A DNA stretch of 64,000 nucleotides, from positions 1 through 64,000 of the forward strand of contig CAMDCA010000002.1 in NCBI GenBank assembly GCA_945889645.1, read 5' to 3'. The notes below the pieces were generated by a model. The model had not been told where the DNA came from. It saw nothing but the letters and a program-made list of their open reading frames with translations, and made no database searches. This stretch comes from Rhizobium sp. Q54 (GTDB lineage: Bacteria; Pseudomonadota; Alphaproteobacteria; UBA2966; CAIVPW01). The translations under genes and the position numbers were made by a program. Below, piece after piece: positions 9,274 to 19,232 of this stretch (position 1 is its first letter; the number at the start of each line of letters is the position of its first letter).

Positions 9274-10517
9274 GGGACCGCCGACCCCAGCGCACCCGCA
9301 ACAGCAACGGCGCTTTGAACGCCGTCCTCGTGGAAGCCGTAGCCGAGATAGGCGCCTGCGAACCACGTGCGGTTCTGTCCCTGCCGCTGGCGCAGCACGG
9401 CCTGGGCTCGGAATGCACCAGCATCGAGGTACGGATGCATCATGGTCGCATCGTTGAGAATATGGTTGGGCTCGCGTTCAGGATTGAGCGTGGCAAATAC
9501 CGGCCGCGGCACGTGCAAGGACTGCAGCGCATCGAGCCAATACGTCGTGGTGATGCGCGGGCGTGCGTCCGTCCGTCCGTCGAGGACGTAGTTCCAGCAC
9601 GACCAGCAGGCACGGCGGCGCGGCATGAGACGGAGGTCAGCATGCACGACGACGCGGCTCGACTCGTAGCGGATGGCACCGAGGGCGCGCGATTCGTCGT
9701 CGGCCGCGTCGGCCAACAGGGCACGCGCCTCATCGGCGTGACAGGCAAGAACAACCTGATCGAAGACTTCGGTAGACCCATGGGCGTCTTCAATGGATAC
9801 GGCGTCGGCGGTCCGTTGGATCTTCCGCGCCGCAACCATGCGTACGCTGGGTCCGAGAGCCGCAGCCAGGGCCGCGACGTAACACCGGCTGCCGCCCACC
9901 AGCGTGCGCCACTGCGGCTGGTCGAACACGGTCAGCAAGCCGTGCTCGTCGAGGAACCGCAGGTAGGCGCGCGCCGGCACGCGGTGCATACCGGCGACGG
10001 GGGCGCTCCAGATGCAGGCCAACATCGGCAGCAGGTAGTAGCGGCGGAACCACGTGCCGACGCCGATGGTATCGAGCCACGCATCGAGGCCGACATCGTC
10101 TGCCAGGCCGTCGCGCACCGCCCGCGCTCCGGCTCGGTTGAATCGCACGATGTCACGCAACATGCCGAGGAATGCAGGCCGGCCAATGTTCCGCGCCTGG
10201 CCGAAGATCGAGAACGGGATGCGCGAGCCATATTCCAGCCAGCCACCGTCGATGGTGACGCCGAACGACATAGCGGCGGGCTGCACCGGGACACCGAGGT
10301 GCGTCAGCATGGCGCGGAAGGCTGGATAGTTGCGGTCGTTGCAGACCATGAAGCCGGTATCGACCGGCACTGTAACGCCCTCCACGATGACGTCGATGGT
10401 GCGGGCGTGTCCGCCGCAGCGCGCCTCCTTTTCGTAGAGGACGACATCGTGCGAGCGGCGCAGAAGGTAGGCGGCAGCGAGGCCCGCCACGCCGGCGCCG
10501 ATCACCGCGATCCGCAT
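9267..10517 (-). CDS. FAD-dependent amine oxidase-like oxidoreductase
   Basis: MRIAVIGAGVAGLAAAYLLRRSHDVVLYEKEARCGGHARTIDV dinucleotide-binding motif; usual partner of DUF1365. Confidence 0.88.
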   Translation of the reverse strand: MRIAVIGAGVAGLAAAYLLRRSHDVVLYEKEARCGGHARTIDVIVEGVTVPVDTGFMVCNDRNYPAFRAMLTHLGVPVQPAAMSFGVTIDGGWLEYGSRIPFSIFGQARNIGRPAFLGMLRDIVRFNRAGARAVRDGLADDVGLDAWLDTIGVGTWFRRYYLLPMLACIWSAPVAGMHRVPARAYLRFLDEHGLLTVFDQPQWRTLVGGSRCYVAALAAALGPSVRMVAARKIQRTADAVSIEDAHGSTEVFDQVVLACHADEARALLADAADDESRALGAIRYESSRVVVHADLRLMPRRRACWSCWNYVLDGRTDARPRITTTYWLDALQSLHVPRPVFATLNPEREPNHILNDATMMHPYLDAGAFRAQAVLRQRQGQNRTWFAGAYLGYGFHEDGVQSAVAVAGALGSAVPW

Positions 10518-10536
10518 GGGCCTAGGTCAAAACACA

Positions 10537-10571
10537 ACAGCCGCCGACACCCTTCGGGTGCCGGCGGCTGT
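10537..10571 (-). terminator. Rho-independent terminator for the minus-strand gene at 10618-11094
   Basis: acagccgccgacacccttcgggtgccggcggctgt: about 16-bp stem with one mismatch and short loop, followed on the minus strand by TGTGTTTTG. Confidence 0.8.
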
Positions 10572-10617
10572 GCGTCGATCCGTTGACAGTGGACGCTGCC
10601 TGCGAGCCGCCGGCCGA

Positions 10618-11094
10618 CTAAAGCGTCAGGGCCCTGAGCTGCGTGATGGCGGCCGAACCCATTTCGGTCGGCGCGATGAGGATGTTGTCCTCATCGGACA
10701 GGAAAATGCTGGCCCAGACCTGCTTGCCGTCCTTGCCGTCGAACATCTTCAAGTCGAACTTGAAGTTGTGGTCGCCGGCGGTGACCGCTCCGATGATCAC
10801 GAAGCGCACCTTCAACGCCGCGGCTGCTTCCTGCGGCACCAGCGTCTTGTTGGCAAACGCCTCGACCGAAGCGTCGTCCGCAACGCGGATGGTCGCCTCT
10901 TTGCTGATCGACTTGGCGATGTTGGTCCAATAGGTCGCCGCCGCGTGTACGCCTTCGTCGTTAACTCCGGTTAGGAGCACGGCGACGGAGCGATCCGTCG
11001 CAACCTGGGCCTGCGCGGTTGTAACCACGAACGAAAGCGCAAGCGCGGCCAATACGGCGGCGCGGCGCAGCATCTGAAAGAGGATTGTTTGCAT
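10618..11094 (-). CDS. Hypothetical secreted protein
   Basis: N-terminal signal peptide (LRRAAVLAALALSFVVTTAQAQ) and coding-like composition; family not recognised. Confidence 0.65.
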   Translation of the reverse strand: MQTILFQMLRRAAVLAALALSFVVTTAQAQVATDRSVAVLLTGVNDEGVHAAATYWTNIAKSISKEATIRVADDASVEAFANKTLVPQEAAAALKVRFVIIGAVTAGDHNFKFDLKMFDGKDGKQVWASIFLSDEDNILIAPTEMGSAAITQLRALTL

Positions 11095-11708
11095 GGGCGC
11101 GGATGGTTCCGGAACCGCCGCGCCAAGTCAAGGCCCGGCTGGCCCACACGAATACGTGTATCGCGCCCCGCGGCGCGCAGGCAGTGCCTGCCGCGCGGCA
11201 AATTCTCCCGCGCTCAGCTTTCGCTTCGGAGCCCGCCCTTGAGCGCCAGATTCCCGCCACCGCGGTGCGGCCTCGGCCTTGCACCCGCCCGCGCACGACC
11301 GTTGCGCGAGTTGCATTGGGATGCGCCTGCGCAGCGAAGGCTAAGCCCAGAGCCGAACATGCGGTGAGACAGCTTCGGCCATCACCGTCGAAAAGGGGTC
11401 GGGGGCGCCTGACCGTGCTGCACGACGACAGATCGGGCGACACCGCGCCCCTCCACGCCAGCGTCGCGCCGCGTTTGGACTCATCCCTGGACTTCGACAG
11501 CGGCCTGGATTTCCACCACCACAGCACGGGTCAAACCTGGGGTCTCTGGGCGTGACGACGGGAGGGAGAGCCTCCGGCTTCGGCTCCCCGCGCGCGGCTG
11601 CGCCGTCCACGATTCGCCTTTTTTCCAGGATGGAGTGCGGTTAGGCTCGGGTTCGCGGGGCCCCACCCGACCGGCCAGCTATTGAGGCGCGGGGTTTACA
11701 AGGTTGGA

Positions 11709-13217
11709 ATGAGCGAGCCGGAGAAGGCTGATGGCCGCCCCTTTGGTGCGCGGTTCATGAGCGGGTTGGCGCTCGCCTTGGCGCGCGCCGCCGCATTTGT
11801 TGCGACCAGCACGCTGAACGAGCCTCGGCAAGGCAACGGCCGTGCCTTGGTGTGGCTGATCGGCTCCCTAGCGGCGAACGTCGCCATCGCGCTGATCTAC
11901 TTCGCCGTCAGCGTTCCGGTCGCCAAACTCTTCGGCGCCTTTGGGGTCTTCCCGTCTCCGTTCTGGCCCGGCGCCGGCATTGCCCTGTTCTCCGTCGTGC
12001 TGATGGGTTGGACCGTCGCGCCGGGCATCTTCCTTGGCTCCGCGCTGGCGAACGGCGTGCTGTTCGCTGCGGCGCCCGAGTCGGCATTCCTGATCTCGAT
12101 CACCAACATGCTGGGGCCAGTGATCGGCGGTGTGCTGTTGCGCCGCACCATGCCGCCGCGGCAGCCCGTGTTCCTTCTCGCCGATGTAGCGCGTCTGAGC
12201 TTGTACGGCGTGCTGCTGCATTCGGCCATCACGGCGTTCGGCGGCACGGTCGCCGGGGTGGCATTCGACGGCGTCGGCGCGCGCTGGCCGGCGGTGTTCC
12301 TGGGCTGGATGCTGTCCGATTCGGCCGGGGTCATGATGATCGGCGTGCCCGCGTTGCTGTGGTGGATCGACCGGCGCGCCATCGAGCGCCGGCTGCTGCC
12401 GCAGATGGTGGGAATCTCACTCATAGCGCTTCTGCTGGGCTCCTCGCGCTTCCTGTTGCCGAGCGAGCTGGAGCCGCCGCTTGGCATCCCCGTCATGGTC
12501 GCGATGTGCATCAGCTGGGCCGTCGTGCGGTTCTATCCGCGCGACGCCATGACGCTGTTCGCGCTGGTGCTGTTCCTGCTCGTCGTCGGTACGGTCTTCG
12601 ATCCGGCTCCGCTGATCGACTACGCGGGCTCCAACGTCGTCGGCGCGGCAGGTCTCGCCATCATCTTCGGCATGTTCAACGTGCTGCTGATCGGCTCGAT
12701 CATGGAGGAACGCGCCCTCGCAGTGCGGCGCGTCTCCCAAGACATCGTTACCGGCCTACCCAACCGCGCCACATTCTTGTCGGAAGCGGCGCGCGAGCTG
12801 GGCCGCGCCCAGAACTACAACCGTCCTCTATCGGTGGTGACGTTCGACATCGACGGCTTCCGATCGGTCAACTCGCGGCACGGCAGCATCGTCGGAGACG
12901 CCGTGCTGAACGCGATCGGCGGGCACGCGCGCGCCTGGCTGCGGCCGCTCGACGTCCTGGCGCGCATCGGTGACGACGAATTCGCCATCATGATGATCGA
13001 GACTGATCAAAAGGGAGCAACGGCTCTCGCCGAACAGCTGCGCATCACCATCGCCAGCACGCCGATCGAGATCAACGGCGCCGTTGTAGAGGTGACGGTC
13101 AGCGTCGGAGTGACCGGCAGACGCTCGGGCGACACCATCGATTCGGTGCTCGACCGCGCCAACGCTTCGCGCCACGTCGCGCAGCAGGCTGGCCGCAACC
13201 GGGTCGCTGCCGCCTAG
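11709..13217 (+). CDS. Multi-pass membrane (MASE1-like) GGDEF-domain protein with GDDEF signature
   Basis: N-terminal hydrophobic segments (VFPSPFWPGAGIALFSVVL...), then DIVTGLPNRATFLSEA...VVTFDIDGFRSVN...RPLDVLARIGDDEFAIMMIE...SVGVTG...AGRNRVAAA. Confidence 0.88.
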   Translation: MSEPEKADGRPFGARFMSGLALALARAAAFVATSTLNEPRQGNGRALVWLIGSLAANVAIALIYFAVSVPVAKLFGAFGVFPSPFWPGAGIALFSVVLMGWTVAPGIFLGSALANGVLFAAAPESAFLISITNMLGPVIGGVLLRRTMPPRQPVFLLADVARLSLYGVLLHSAITAFGGTVAGVAFDGVGARWPAVFLGWMLSDSAGVMMIGVPALLWWIDRRAIERRLLPQMVGISLIALLLGSSRFLLPSELEPPLGIPVMVAMCISWAVVRFYPRDAMTLFALVLFLLVVGTVFDPAPLIDYAGSNVVGAAGLAIIFGMFNVLLIGSIMEERALAVRRVSQDIVTGLPNRATFLSEAARELGRAQNYNRPLSVVTFDIDGFRSVNSRHGSIVGDAVLNAIGGHARAWLRPLDVLARIGDDEFAIMMIETDQKGATALAEQLRITIASTPIEINGAVVEVTVSVGVTGRRSGDTIDSVLDRANASRHVAQQAGRNRVAAA

Positions 13218-13229
13218 GAGCGGATCGCC

Positions 13230-13575
13230 ATGACGTTGTTTGTCGCCGATGCCGGTTTTGGCCGCGGCGTCTTCTCCGAATCGGCCGATTCGGCGCGGCG
13301 AGCTCATCGAGCGCGCACCGGTGGTCGTGTTCCCCATGCCGGAGGTACCGGACCTGTCGCGCACCGCGCTTTATGACTATTGGTAGGCGTGGGGTGCCGA
13401 CGACCAGAGCGGTGCCGTCGGGCTCGGCTACGGGTCGGTCTACAACCACTCGTTCACCCCCAACGCGACCTACACCAAGAAAATCGATGCGGCGGTGGTC
13501 GAGTTCGCCGCACAGCGCGACATCGCGGCGGGCGAGCGTGCCGCGGTACACGAGGCGCTGGATCAGGTGGTTCGG
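13230..13575 (+). pseudogene. SET-domain protein pseudogene (one frameshift, one in-frame stop)
   Basis: MTLFVADAGFGRGVFSES, then one-base shift near 13283, then RRGELIERAPVVVFPMPEVPDLSRTALYDYW*AWGADDQSGAVGLGYGSVYNHSFTPNATYTKKIDAAVVEFAAQRDIAAGE. NHSFTPN is the SET signature. TAG at 13384-13386. Confidence 0.8.
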
Positions 13576-13642
13576 ACGCAGTGTCGAGTCAGTTCGCCAT
13601 CGCGCCGCGCCTGCGTTAGGGTGCAACGTCCTGTCGCCCGCC

Positions 13643-14146
13643 ATGCATCCCTCCAACCGACCCTCCCTGATCGCCGTACCGCTGACCGCGGCGGCGTTTG
13701 CGCCGTTCGGCGACGTCATCGAGGGTCCGGCCCAGCCAGGACGGGCCGACGACCTCGCGAAGGTATTGGTGGGCGCCGACGGCCGTCCGCAGGTCAGCGT
13801 GCTGCGGGCCGAGAAGGGCGCATCGCTTCCCTTAACGGTCGAGCAAATGGAACGGCACCCGCTCGGCACACAAGCGTTCGTTCCAGTGAACGGCGGGCGG
13901 TTCTACGTCGTCGTCGCGCCGGCGGGGGTGTTCGATCCAGCGGCAATCCGCGCCTTCGTCACCAACGGCCGCCAAGGAATCAACTATCGGCCCGGCACCT
14001 GGCACCACGGCTTCCTAGCCGCTCGCGCCGGCGACGACTTCATCATCATCGAGCGTGCCGGGCCTGGCGCCAACATCGATCTTGCCAAGCTCACGACGCC
14101 GCTGATGGTCACGGAAATAGTTCGCCCTACCTCAAACGGGCAATAG
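13643..14146 (+). CDS. allA: Ureidoglycolate lyase
   Basis: VPLTAAAFAPFGDVIEG, MERHPLGTQAFVPVNGGRFYVVVAP, GINYRPGTWHHGFLA. Confidence 0.88.
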   Translation: MHPSNRPSLIAVPLTAAAFAPFGDVIEGPAQPGRADDLAKVLVGADGRPQVSVLRAEKGASLPLTVEQMERHPLGTQAFVPVNGGRFYVVVAPAGVFDPAAIRAFVTNGRQGINYRPGTWHHGFLAARAGDDFIIIERAGPGANIDLAKLTTPLMVTEIVRPTSNGQ

Positions 14147-14276
14147 CGTGGCCTCGGCCGCTCTGTTGGTCCGACGTCGCGCCAAGCCCTCGTCGCGACT
14201 GCACACAGCACGGGGCGCCGCGGCTTCACGGCACCGGCTTGCTGTTGTTCGGCGATCCGGCGCGCCGCCGCCGCAC

Positions 14277-16082
14277 CTAAGCCGCGGGCTGCGCGCGCTG
14301 GGCCTCGTCGGGAATCCGATCCGGCGATTCGGGGTGCTGCAGGGCCCAGGCGCGCGCGAATGCGCCCGACGACGTGATCAGGACCGACGGCGCTCCCTGC
14401 TCAACGATCTCGCCATCCTCGACAACGATGACGCGGTCCATCGCCCGCAAGGTCGAAAGACGGTGCGCGATGGCGATCACGGTGCGCCCGGACATCAGGC
14501 GCCACAGGGCGTCTTGCAGCGCGAGCTCGGTCTCGGTATCGAGCGAAGATGTTGCCTCGTCGAGCACCAAAATGGGCGCATCCTTTAGGAACGCCCGCGC
14601 CACGGCGATGCGTTGCTTCTCGCCGCCCGAGAGCTTGACTCCCTTTTCGCCGACGACGGCGTCGTAGGCGCCGGGTCGCGCCAAGATGAACTCGTGGCAG
14701 CCGGCGGCGTGCGCGGCGCGCTCCGTCGCCGCATCGTCGGCACCGGGGCGGCCGTAGCGAATGTTGTCGCGAATCGAGCGGTGGAACATCTCGGTCGCTT
14801 GCGGCACCTCACCGATCGCTGCGGCGATGCTCGCCTGGGTCAGGGCGTTGATGTCCTGGCCGTCAATCAGGATGCGGCCGCTACTCACCAGGTGGCGGCG
14901 CGTCAGCACCTTCACCAGCGTACTCTTGCCGGCCCCCGAACGGCCGACCAGGCCGACCCGCTCGCCCGCGCGCACCTCCAGGTTCAGGCCGGCAAAGACG
15001 CGGCGCCCATCGGGATAGGCGAACCCGACGTTCTCGAAGCAGATCGCCCCGCCGCGCACCTGCAGTGGCTGGGCGCCAGCGGGATCGGGAATGTCGTGAT
15101 CGCGGGCCAACGAATCGAGCGACTCCTTCAGATCGCCGACATGCTCGAACATGTTCAGCGCCTCGTCGCCAAGTTGCGCGATCTGCAGGCCGATCTGCAC
15201 GCCGACGGTGAGGATGGTGACGATTTCGCCGGTGGTCATCGTGCCGGCGATCACCGATTGCAACGCGATCCACGAAATCGCCGCAAGGAACCCAACCGAC
15301 AGAATGAGTTGCACGACACGCATGCCGGTCATGGCCACGCGCACGTCGCGCGCGCGGTGGTACTCCTCCAAGCTGGCGGGCTCAAGCCCGGCCTGCTCGC
15401 GGTCCCACGCACCGAACGAGCGCACGACGTCCGCGTTGGTGATGGTGTCGGCAATGCGGCCGGTGACGCGCGAACGGGCCTTTGCCGTGCGGCCAACCAG
15501 ATCGACGACATAGCGAGCCATCGGCACGGTCAGCGCGACGAACACAACCGCGAAGGCGAGGAAGGCCAGCGCATACCCGCGCGACACGGTGCCGAGCGTC
15601 AGGCAGCCGACCGCCATGAAGGTGGCGATGCGGAAGAAGGGCAGCGCCGATTCGAACAGGCCCGGCATCGACTGGCCGCCGCGCCGGATGCGCTGGTTGA
15701 TGGCGCCGGCGAAGTTGTCGTTGAAGAATCGCGTCGACTGTCCAAGCGTGTGGGCGAACAACACACGATCCACGATCACCCGCATCTTGGGCATCGTGAA
15801 CGCATTGGCGAATGTGTACATGCGCGTCAGCAGCGGCCCGCCCAGCCAGGCGGCGACAAGCAAGGCGAACCAGTTCGGGATCAGCTCGTACGCACCCCGG
15901 TTCATGACATCGATCAGCTTGCCGACCGCCAATGGCGACAGAGCCTGCAAGCCGTGGCCGAAGATGGTGAGGCCGAGCATGATGGCCGCGCGCACCGGCA
16001 CCTGGCGCGTCACCCACCAGGTGAACGCAAATGGCGTGCGAGGAAACGGGGGCTCCCCCGGCGAAGGTATGCGGGTGGTCAT
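14277..16082 (-). CDS. ABC exporter, fused permease and ATP-binding domains
   Basis: N-terminal TM domain plus Walker [11 protein letters not shown], signature [15 protein letters not shown], Walker [13 protein letters not shown]. Confidence 0.93.
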   Translation of the reverse strand: MTTRIPSPGEPPFPRTPFAFTWWVTRQVPVRAAIMLGLTIFGHGLQALSPLAVGKLIDVMNRGAYELIPNWFALLVAAWLGGPLLTRMYTFANAFTMPKMRVIVDRVLFAHTLGQSTRFFNDNFAGAINQRIRRGGQSMPGLFESALPFFRIATFMAVGCLTLGTVSRGYALAFLAFAVVFVALTVPMARYVVDLVGRTAKARSRVTGRIADTITNADVVRSFGAWDREQAGLEPASLEEYHRARDVRVAMTGMRVVQLILSVGFLAAISWIALQSVIAGTMTTGEIVTILTVGVQIGLQIAQLGDEALNMFEHVGDLKESLDSLARDHDIPDPAGAQPLQVRGGAICFENVGFAYPDGRRVFAGLNLEVRAGERVGLVGRSGAGKSTLVKVLTRRHLVSSGRILIDGQDINALTQASIAAAIGEVPQATEMFHRSIRDNIRYGRPGADDAATERAAHAAGCHEFILARPGAYDAVVGEKGVKLSGGEKQRIAVARAFLKDAPILVLDEATSSLDTETELALQDALWRLMSGRTVIAIAHRLSTLRAMDRVIVVEDGEIVEQGAPSVLITSSGAFARAWALQHPESPDRIPDEAQRAQPAA

Positions 16083-16398
16083 GGCGCGGGGAATCAGCCT
16101 CTCAGCGGAGGCGACACTCCGCGGGTCTCAGGTCCCGCATGGATGTAGAGCGGCCCTGACTGTGGTCGAGCCAGGAGCCGTCCCCAGCCGATCATATTTC
16201 GCGTCCGGCAGCGCCGCCACGACCGGCCTCGATCAAACAGGGTCCGGGCCATTTTTTGCGAGTCATTCGCATTTGTGCAGCGACGGGTGGGGCACTATGG
16301 TGCGCCCCGGGCGGGCCGCGACCCTAAAGATCGTTGACAGCCCAGGGTTCGGCGGTATTCTCCGCGCGCTCAAAAACAGTTTGGATTGGCGGGTTCTC

Positions 16399-16908
16399 AT
16401 GTTCGCGGTCGTTCGCACCGGCGGCAAGCAATACAAGGTTTCGCCCGATGACATCATCGTCGTCGAGCGCTTGGCCGGTGATGCCGGTTCCACCATTGAG
16501 TTGGACGACATCTTGATGGTGTCGGACGGCAGCAAGACGTCGGTCGGCACCCCGACTGTGGCAGGCGCCAAGATCGCCGCCACCGTGGTGGACCAGGCGC
16601 GCGCCGAAAAGATCGTCGTGCTCAAGTTCAAGCGCCGTCAGCGCTATCGCCGCACGATGGGCCATCGGCAGAACATCACCGTGCTGCGCGTGATGGAAAT
16701 CAGCGCCCCCGGCATGACCACGGCCAAGGCCGAGGCGAAGCCGAAGCACGTGCCGAAGGTTGTCGAGGCATCGGACGCCGAGGGCGCGGTCGAAGCCGCT
16801 CCGAAGAAGGCCAAGGGCAAGACTGCCGGCAAGACCAAGACCGCAAAGGCCGCGGGTGGCGCCAAGAAGAAGGCCGCCTCCAAGGGCAAGTCCAAGAAGG
16901 AATCCTAA
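16399..16908 (+). CDS. rplU: 50S ribosomal protein L21 with Lys/Ala-rich C-terminal extension
   Basis: [30 protein letters not shown]...[23 protein letters not shown], then ...[34 protein letters not shown]. Confidence 0.96.
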   Translation: MFAVVRTGGKQYKVSPDDIIVVERLAGDAGSTIELDDILMVSDGSKTSVGTPTVAGAKIAATVVDQARAEKIVVLKFKRRQRYRRTMGHRQNITVLRVMEISAPGMTTAKAEAKPKHVPKVVEASDAEGAVEAAPKKAKGKTAGKTKTAKAAGGAKKKAASKGKSKKES

Positions 16909-16911
16909 GCG

Positions 16912-17175
16912 ATGGCACATAAGAAAGCCGGCGGCAGCACCCGCAACGGCCGCGACTCCGCCGGCAAGCGCCTTGGCGTGAAGAAGTTCGGCGGCGAGAA
17001 CGTCATCTCGGGCAACATCTTGGTGCGCCAGCGCGGCACCGAGTACCACCCGGGCTCGAACGTCGGCATCGGCCGCGACCACACGTTGTTCGCCACCGCC
17101 GAAGGCCAGGTGAAGTTCCGCGTCACCACCGGGGGCCGGCGCATCATCTCGATCGACCCCGCCAAGAGCGAGTAG
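16912..17175 (+). CDS. rpmA: 50S ribosomal protein L27
   Basis: [29 protein letters not shown]... Confidence 0.98.
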   Translation: MAHKKAGGSTRNGRDSAGKRLGVKKFGGENVISGNILVRQRGTEYHPGSNVGIGRDHTLFATAEGQVKFRVTTGGRRIISIDPAKSE

Positions 17176-17190
17176 TCGGTCCCGCGTTCC

Positions 17191-17217
17191 TTCCCCGCGC
17201 CGCGTAAGCGCGGGGAA
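17191..17217 (+). terminator. Stem-loop downstream of rpmA
   Basis: ttccccgcgc-cgcgtaa-gcgcggggaa, 10-bp perfect stem. Confidence 0.55.
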
Positions 17218-17231
17218 TTCCACGCCCGACA

Positions 17232-17855
17232 ATGCTCGACGCCCTGATCGCCTGGTGCGCGACCTGGATCGTGCCCGCCATCGCCGCCGCCGGCTATCCC
17301 GGCGTCGTCGCGCTGATGGCGATCGAGTCGGCATGCATCCCGCTACCATCTGAAATCATCATGCCGTTCGCCGGCTACCTAGTGTCGACCGGCCGCTTCA
17401 CGCTGATCGGTGCTGCTACTGCCGGCGCATTGGGCTGCAATATCGGCTCCGCCCTCGCCTATTGGGTCGGAGCCCGCGGTGGCCGCCCAATGGTCGAAAA
17501 GTGGGGCCGCTACATCCTGCTCAGCCCGCACGACATGGCCCTGGCCGATCGTTTCTTCGCCCGCTGGGGTGGCCCGGCCGTGTTCATCGCGCGGCTGTTG
17601 CCAGTGGTGCGGACGTTCATCGCCCTGCTGGCCGGCATCGCCCGCATGCCGCAGGTACCGTTCCACCTCTACACGTTCGTCGGATCGTGGATCTGGTGCT
17701 ACGCGCTGGCATACATCGGCTACGCGCTGGGCGAGCGCTGGAACGCCAACTCAGGCTTCCGTGCCATCCTGCACCAGCTCGACTATCTCATCGTCGGCCT
17801 CGGCGTTGCGATCGTCGCCTGGTGGGTTTGGCGCCACCTGCGGCGCACGCGCTAG
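17232..17855 (+). CDS. DedA family membrane protein
   Basis: IESACIPLPSEIIMPFAGYL, GARGGRPMVEKWGRYILLSPHD, FIARLLPVVRTFIALLAGIARMP. Confidence 0.93.
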   Translation: MLDALIAWCATWIVPAIAAAGYPGVVALMAIESACIPLPSEIIMPFAGYLVSTGRFTLIGAATAGALGCNIGSALAYWVGARGGRPMVEKWGRYILLSPHDMALADRFFARWGGPAVFIARLLPVVRTFIALLAGIARMPQVPFHLYTFVGSWIWCYALAYIGYALGERWNANSGFRAILHQLDYLIVGLGVAIVAWWVWRHLRRTR

Positions 17856-17861
17856 CAGCGG

Positions 17862-18995
17862 CTAGGCCACCAGGTTGGTGGTCGCCTTCAAGCGGCGGGC
17901 GAGGATAGCAGCCAGATTCAGATTGATGCGCGCCAGCACCGCCGCATCGACACCCTTGGCCGCAAGGAACTGTTGCGGCCGGATGCGGATCATCTCGCCG
18001 TTGGACAGCGCCACGACGTCCGCCGTGCGCCCTTCACCCAACAACATGCTCATCTCGCCCAGGAGATCGCCGGGGCCCAACGTCGTGACGATGGTCTTGC
18101 GTCCCATCGGGCTGGTCTTCACCACGTGCACGAAGCCGGCCCGCAGCAAATAGACGTCGATGCCGCGCGCCGGCGCGTCGATGATCTGGTCGCCGGCATT
18201 GAACTCCACCCGCGCCGCATCCTCCAGAAATGTCTCGATGTCCGGGTTGCCGACACCCTTGAACAACGGCATCTCGCGCAGCGGCGGCGCGGTGTCCATG
18301 GTGTCGTGCGGATCGATCGGCGCGTCGGTGGCGGGAATGTCGGCCTCGACCGGGCCCTCGACCATTTCTCGGAAGAAACGGGCGGCGGCCGGGACATGCG
18401 CCTGTCCGCGCTGCAACAGCACCGGCAGCACGCGCGAGCGAATGCTGGCGAGGTAATCGAGGTCGTGCACGACCAGGCACATCGGCACACCAACTCCGCC
18501 GCGCGGATACAGGAAGTGCGGCGCGTGACAACGGAAGCCGAGCCGCTCGTAAAGTGGAACGGTTTCGGGGTCGCAGTCGATGAACACGAACCACGGCGCC
18601 GAGAACTTGGCCAGATAGTCGATGACCGCACCGATCAGTTCGGCAAACACCGCGCTCTTGCGGTGGGCGCGCGCCACGGCTGCTTTGCGCACAACGAACA
18701 CGTTTTGCTTGGAGAACGCCGCCGCCACCGGGCCGACCGCCAGAGCCTTGACCCGCACAGGATCGAGTTCGGCGCCACCCCACCAATCCACCGTGACGGT
18801 GCCAGCCGGCTGGTGGCCGTCGTACGCCACCAGCACCATGGCTTGGGCGTCTGCGGGTTCGGTCAGGCCGCGGCCAGCAGTGACCCCGGGAATGTCGTAG
18901 CCAAGGTCTCCGACCAGCACGCTATGGCGGAGATGGAAGGCATCCCGCCGCGATTCGTCCGTACGCGCAGGTTCGATTCGAAACGCGCCCGCCAT
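17862..18995 (-). CDS. GNAT-like (FeeM/autoinducer-synthase-like) domain fused to C-terminal cyclic-nucleotide-binding domain
   Basis: N-terminus RRDAFHLRHSVLVGDLGY ... VVRKAAVARAHRKSAVFAELIGAVIDYL ... FIDCDPETVPLYERLGF. C-terminus PLFKGVGNPDIETFLEDAARVEFNAGDQIIDAPARGIDVYLLRAGFVHVVKTSPMGRKTIVTTLGPGDLLGEMSMLLGEGRTADVVAL (cNMP fold). Confidence 0.82.
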   Translation of the reverse strand: MAGAFRIEPARTDESRRDAFHLRHSVLVGDLGYDIPGVTAGRGLTEPADAQAMVLVAYDGHQPAGTVTVDWWGGAELDPVRVKALAVGPVAAAFSKQNVFVVRKAAVARAHRKSAVFAELIGAVIDYLAKFSAPWFVFIDCDPETVPLYERLGFRCHAPHFLYPRGGVGVPMCLVVHDLDYLASIRSRVLPVLLQRGQAHVPAAARFFREMVEGPVEADIPATDAPIDPHDTMDTAPPLREMPLFKGVGNPDIETFLEDAARVEFNAGDQIIDAPARGIDVYLLRAGFVHVVKTSPMGRKTIVTTLGPGDLLGEMSMLLGEGRTADVVALSNGEMIRIRPQQFLAAKGVDAAVLARINLNLAAILARRLKATTNLVA

Positions 18996-19232
18996 GTTCC
19001 ATCCCCCTCGTGGCGCAAGCCTATCACGCTGCCGCAGAGGCGCGGCAGGGCTGGCCTTTCGCCCCGGCCTCGGGCCTGGGCGCCCTGCTTGGCTTCCGGC
19101 GCCTGCGCCGTAGCAGCCCTGCGACCCCGGCCATCGCCGAACACTACGCACTCCATCCCTACGGCGGGTCGGCGGAATCCCCGCCCCGGCGACGCATTGC
19201 CTTTCCGGGCCGTTGGACGCATGTAAGCGTCC

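Noticed and set aside
14148-14280. Short tail after allA (…[17 protein letters not shown]) as a gene remnant
   Set aside because: Too short and without a family match I can defend.
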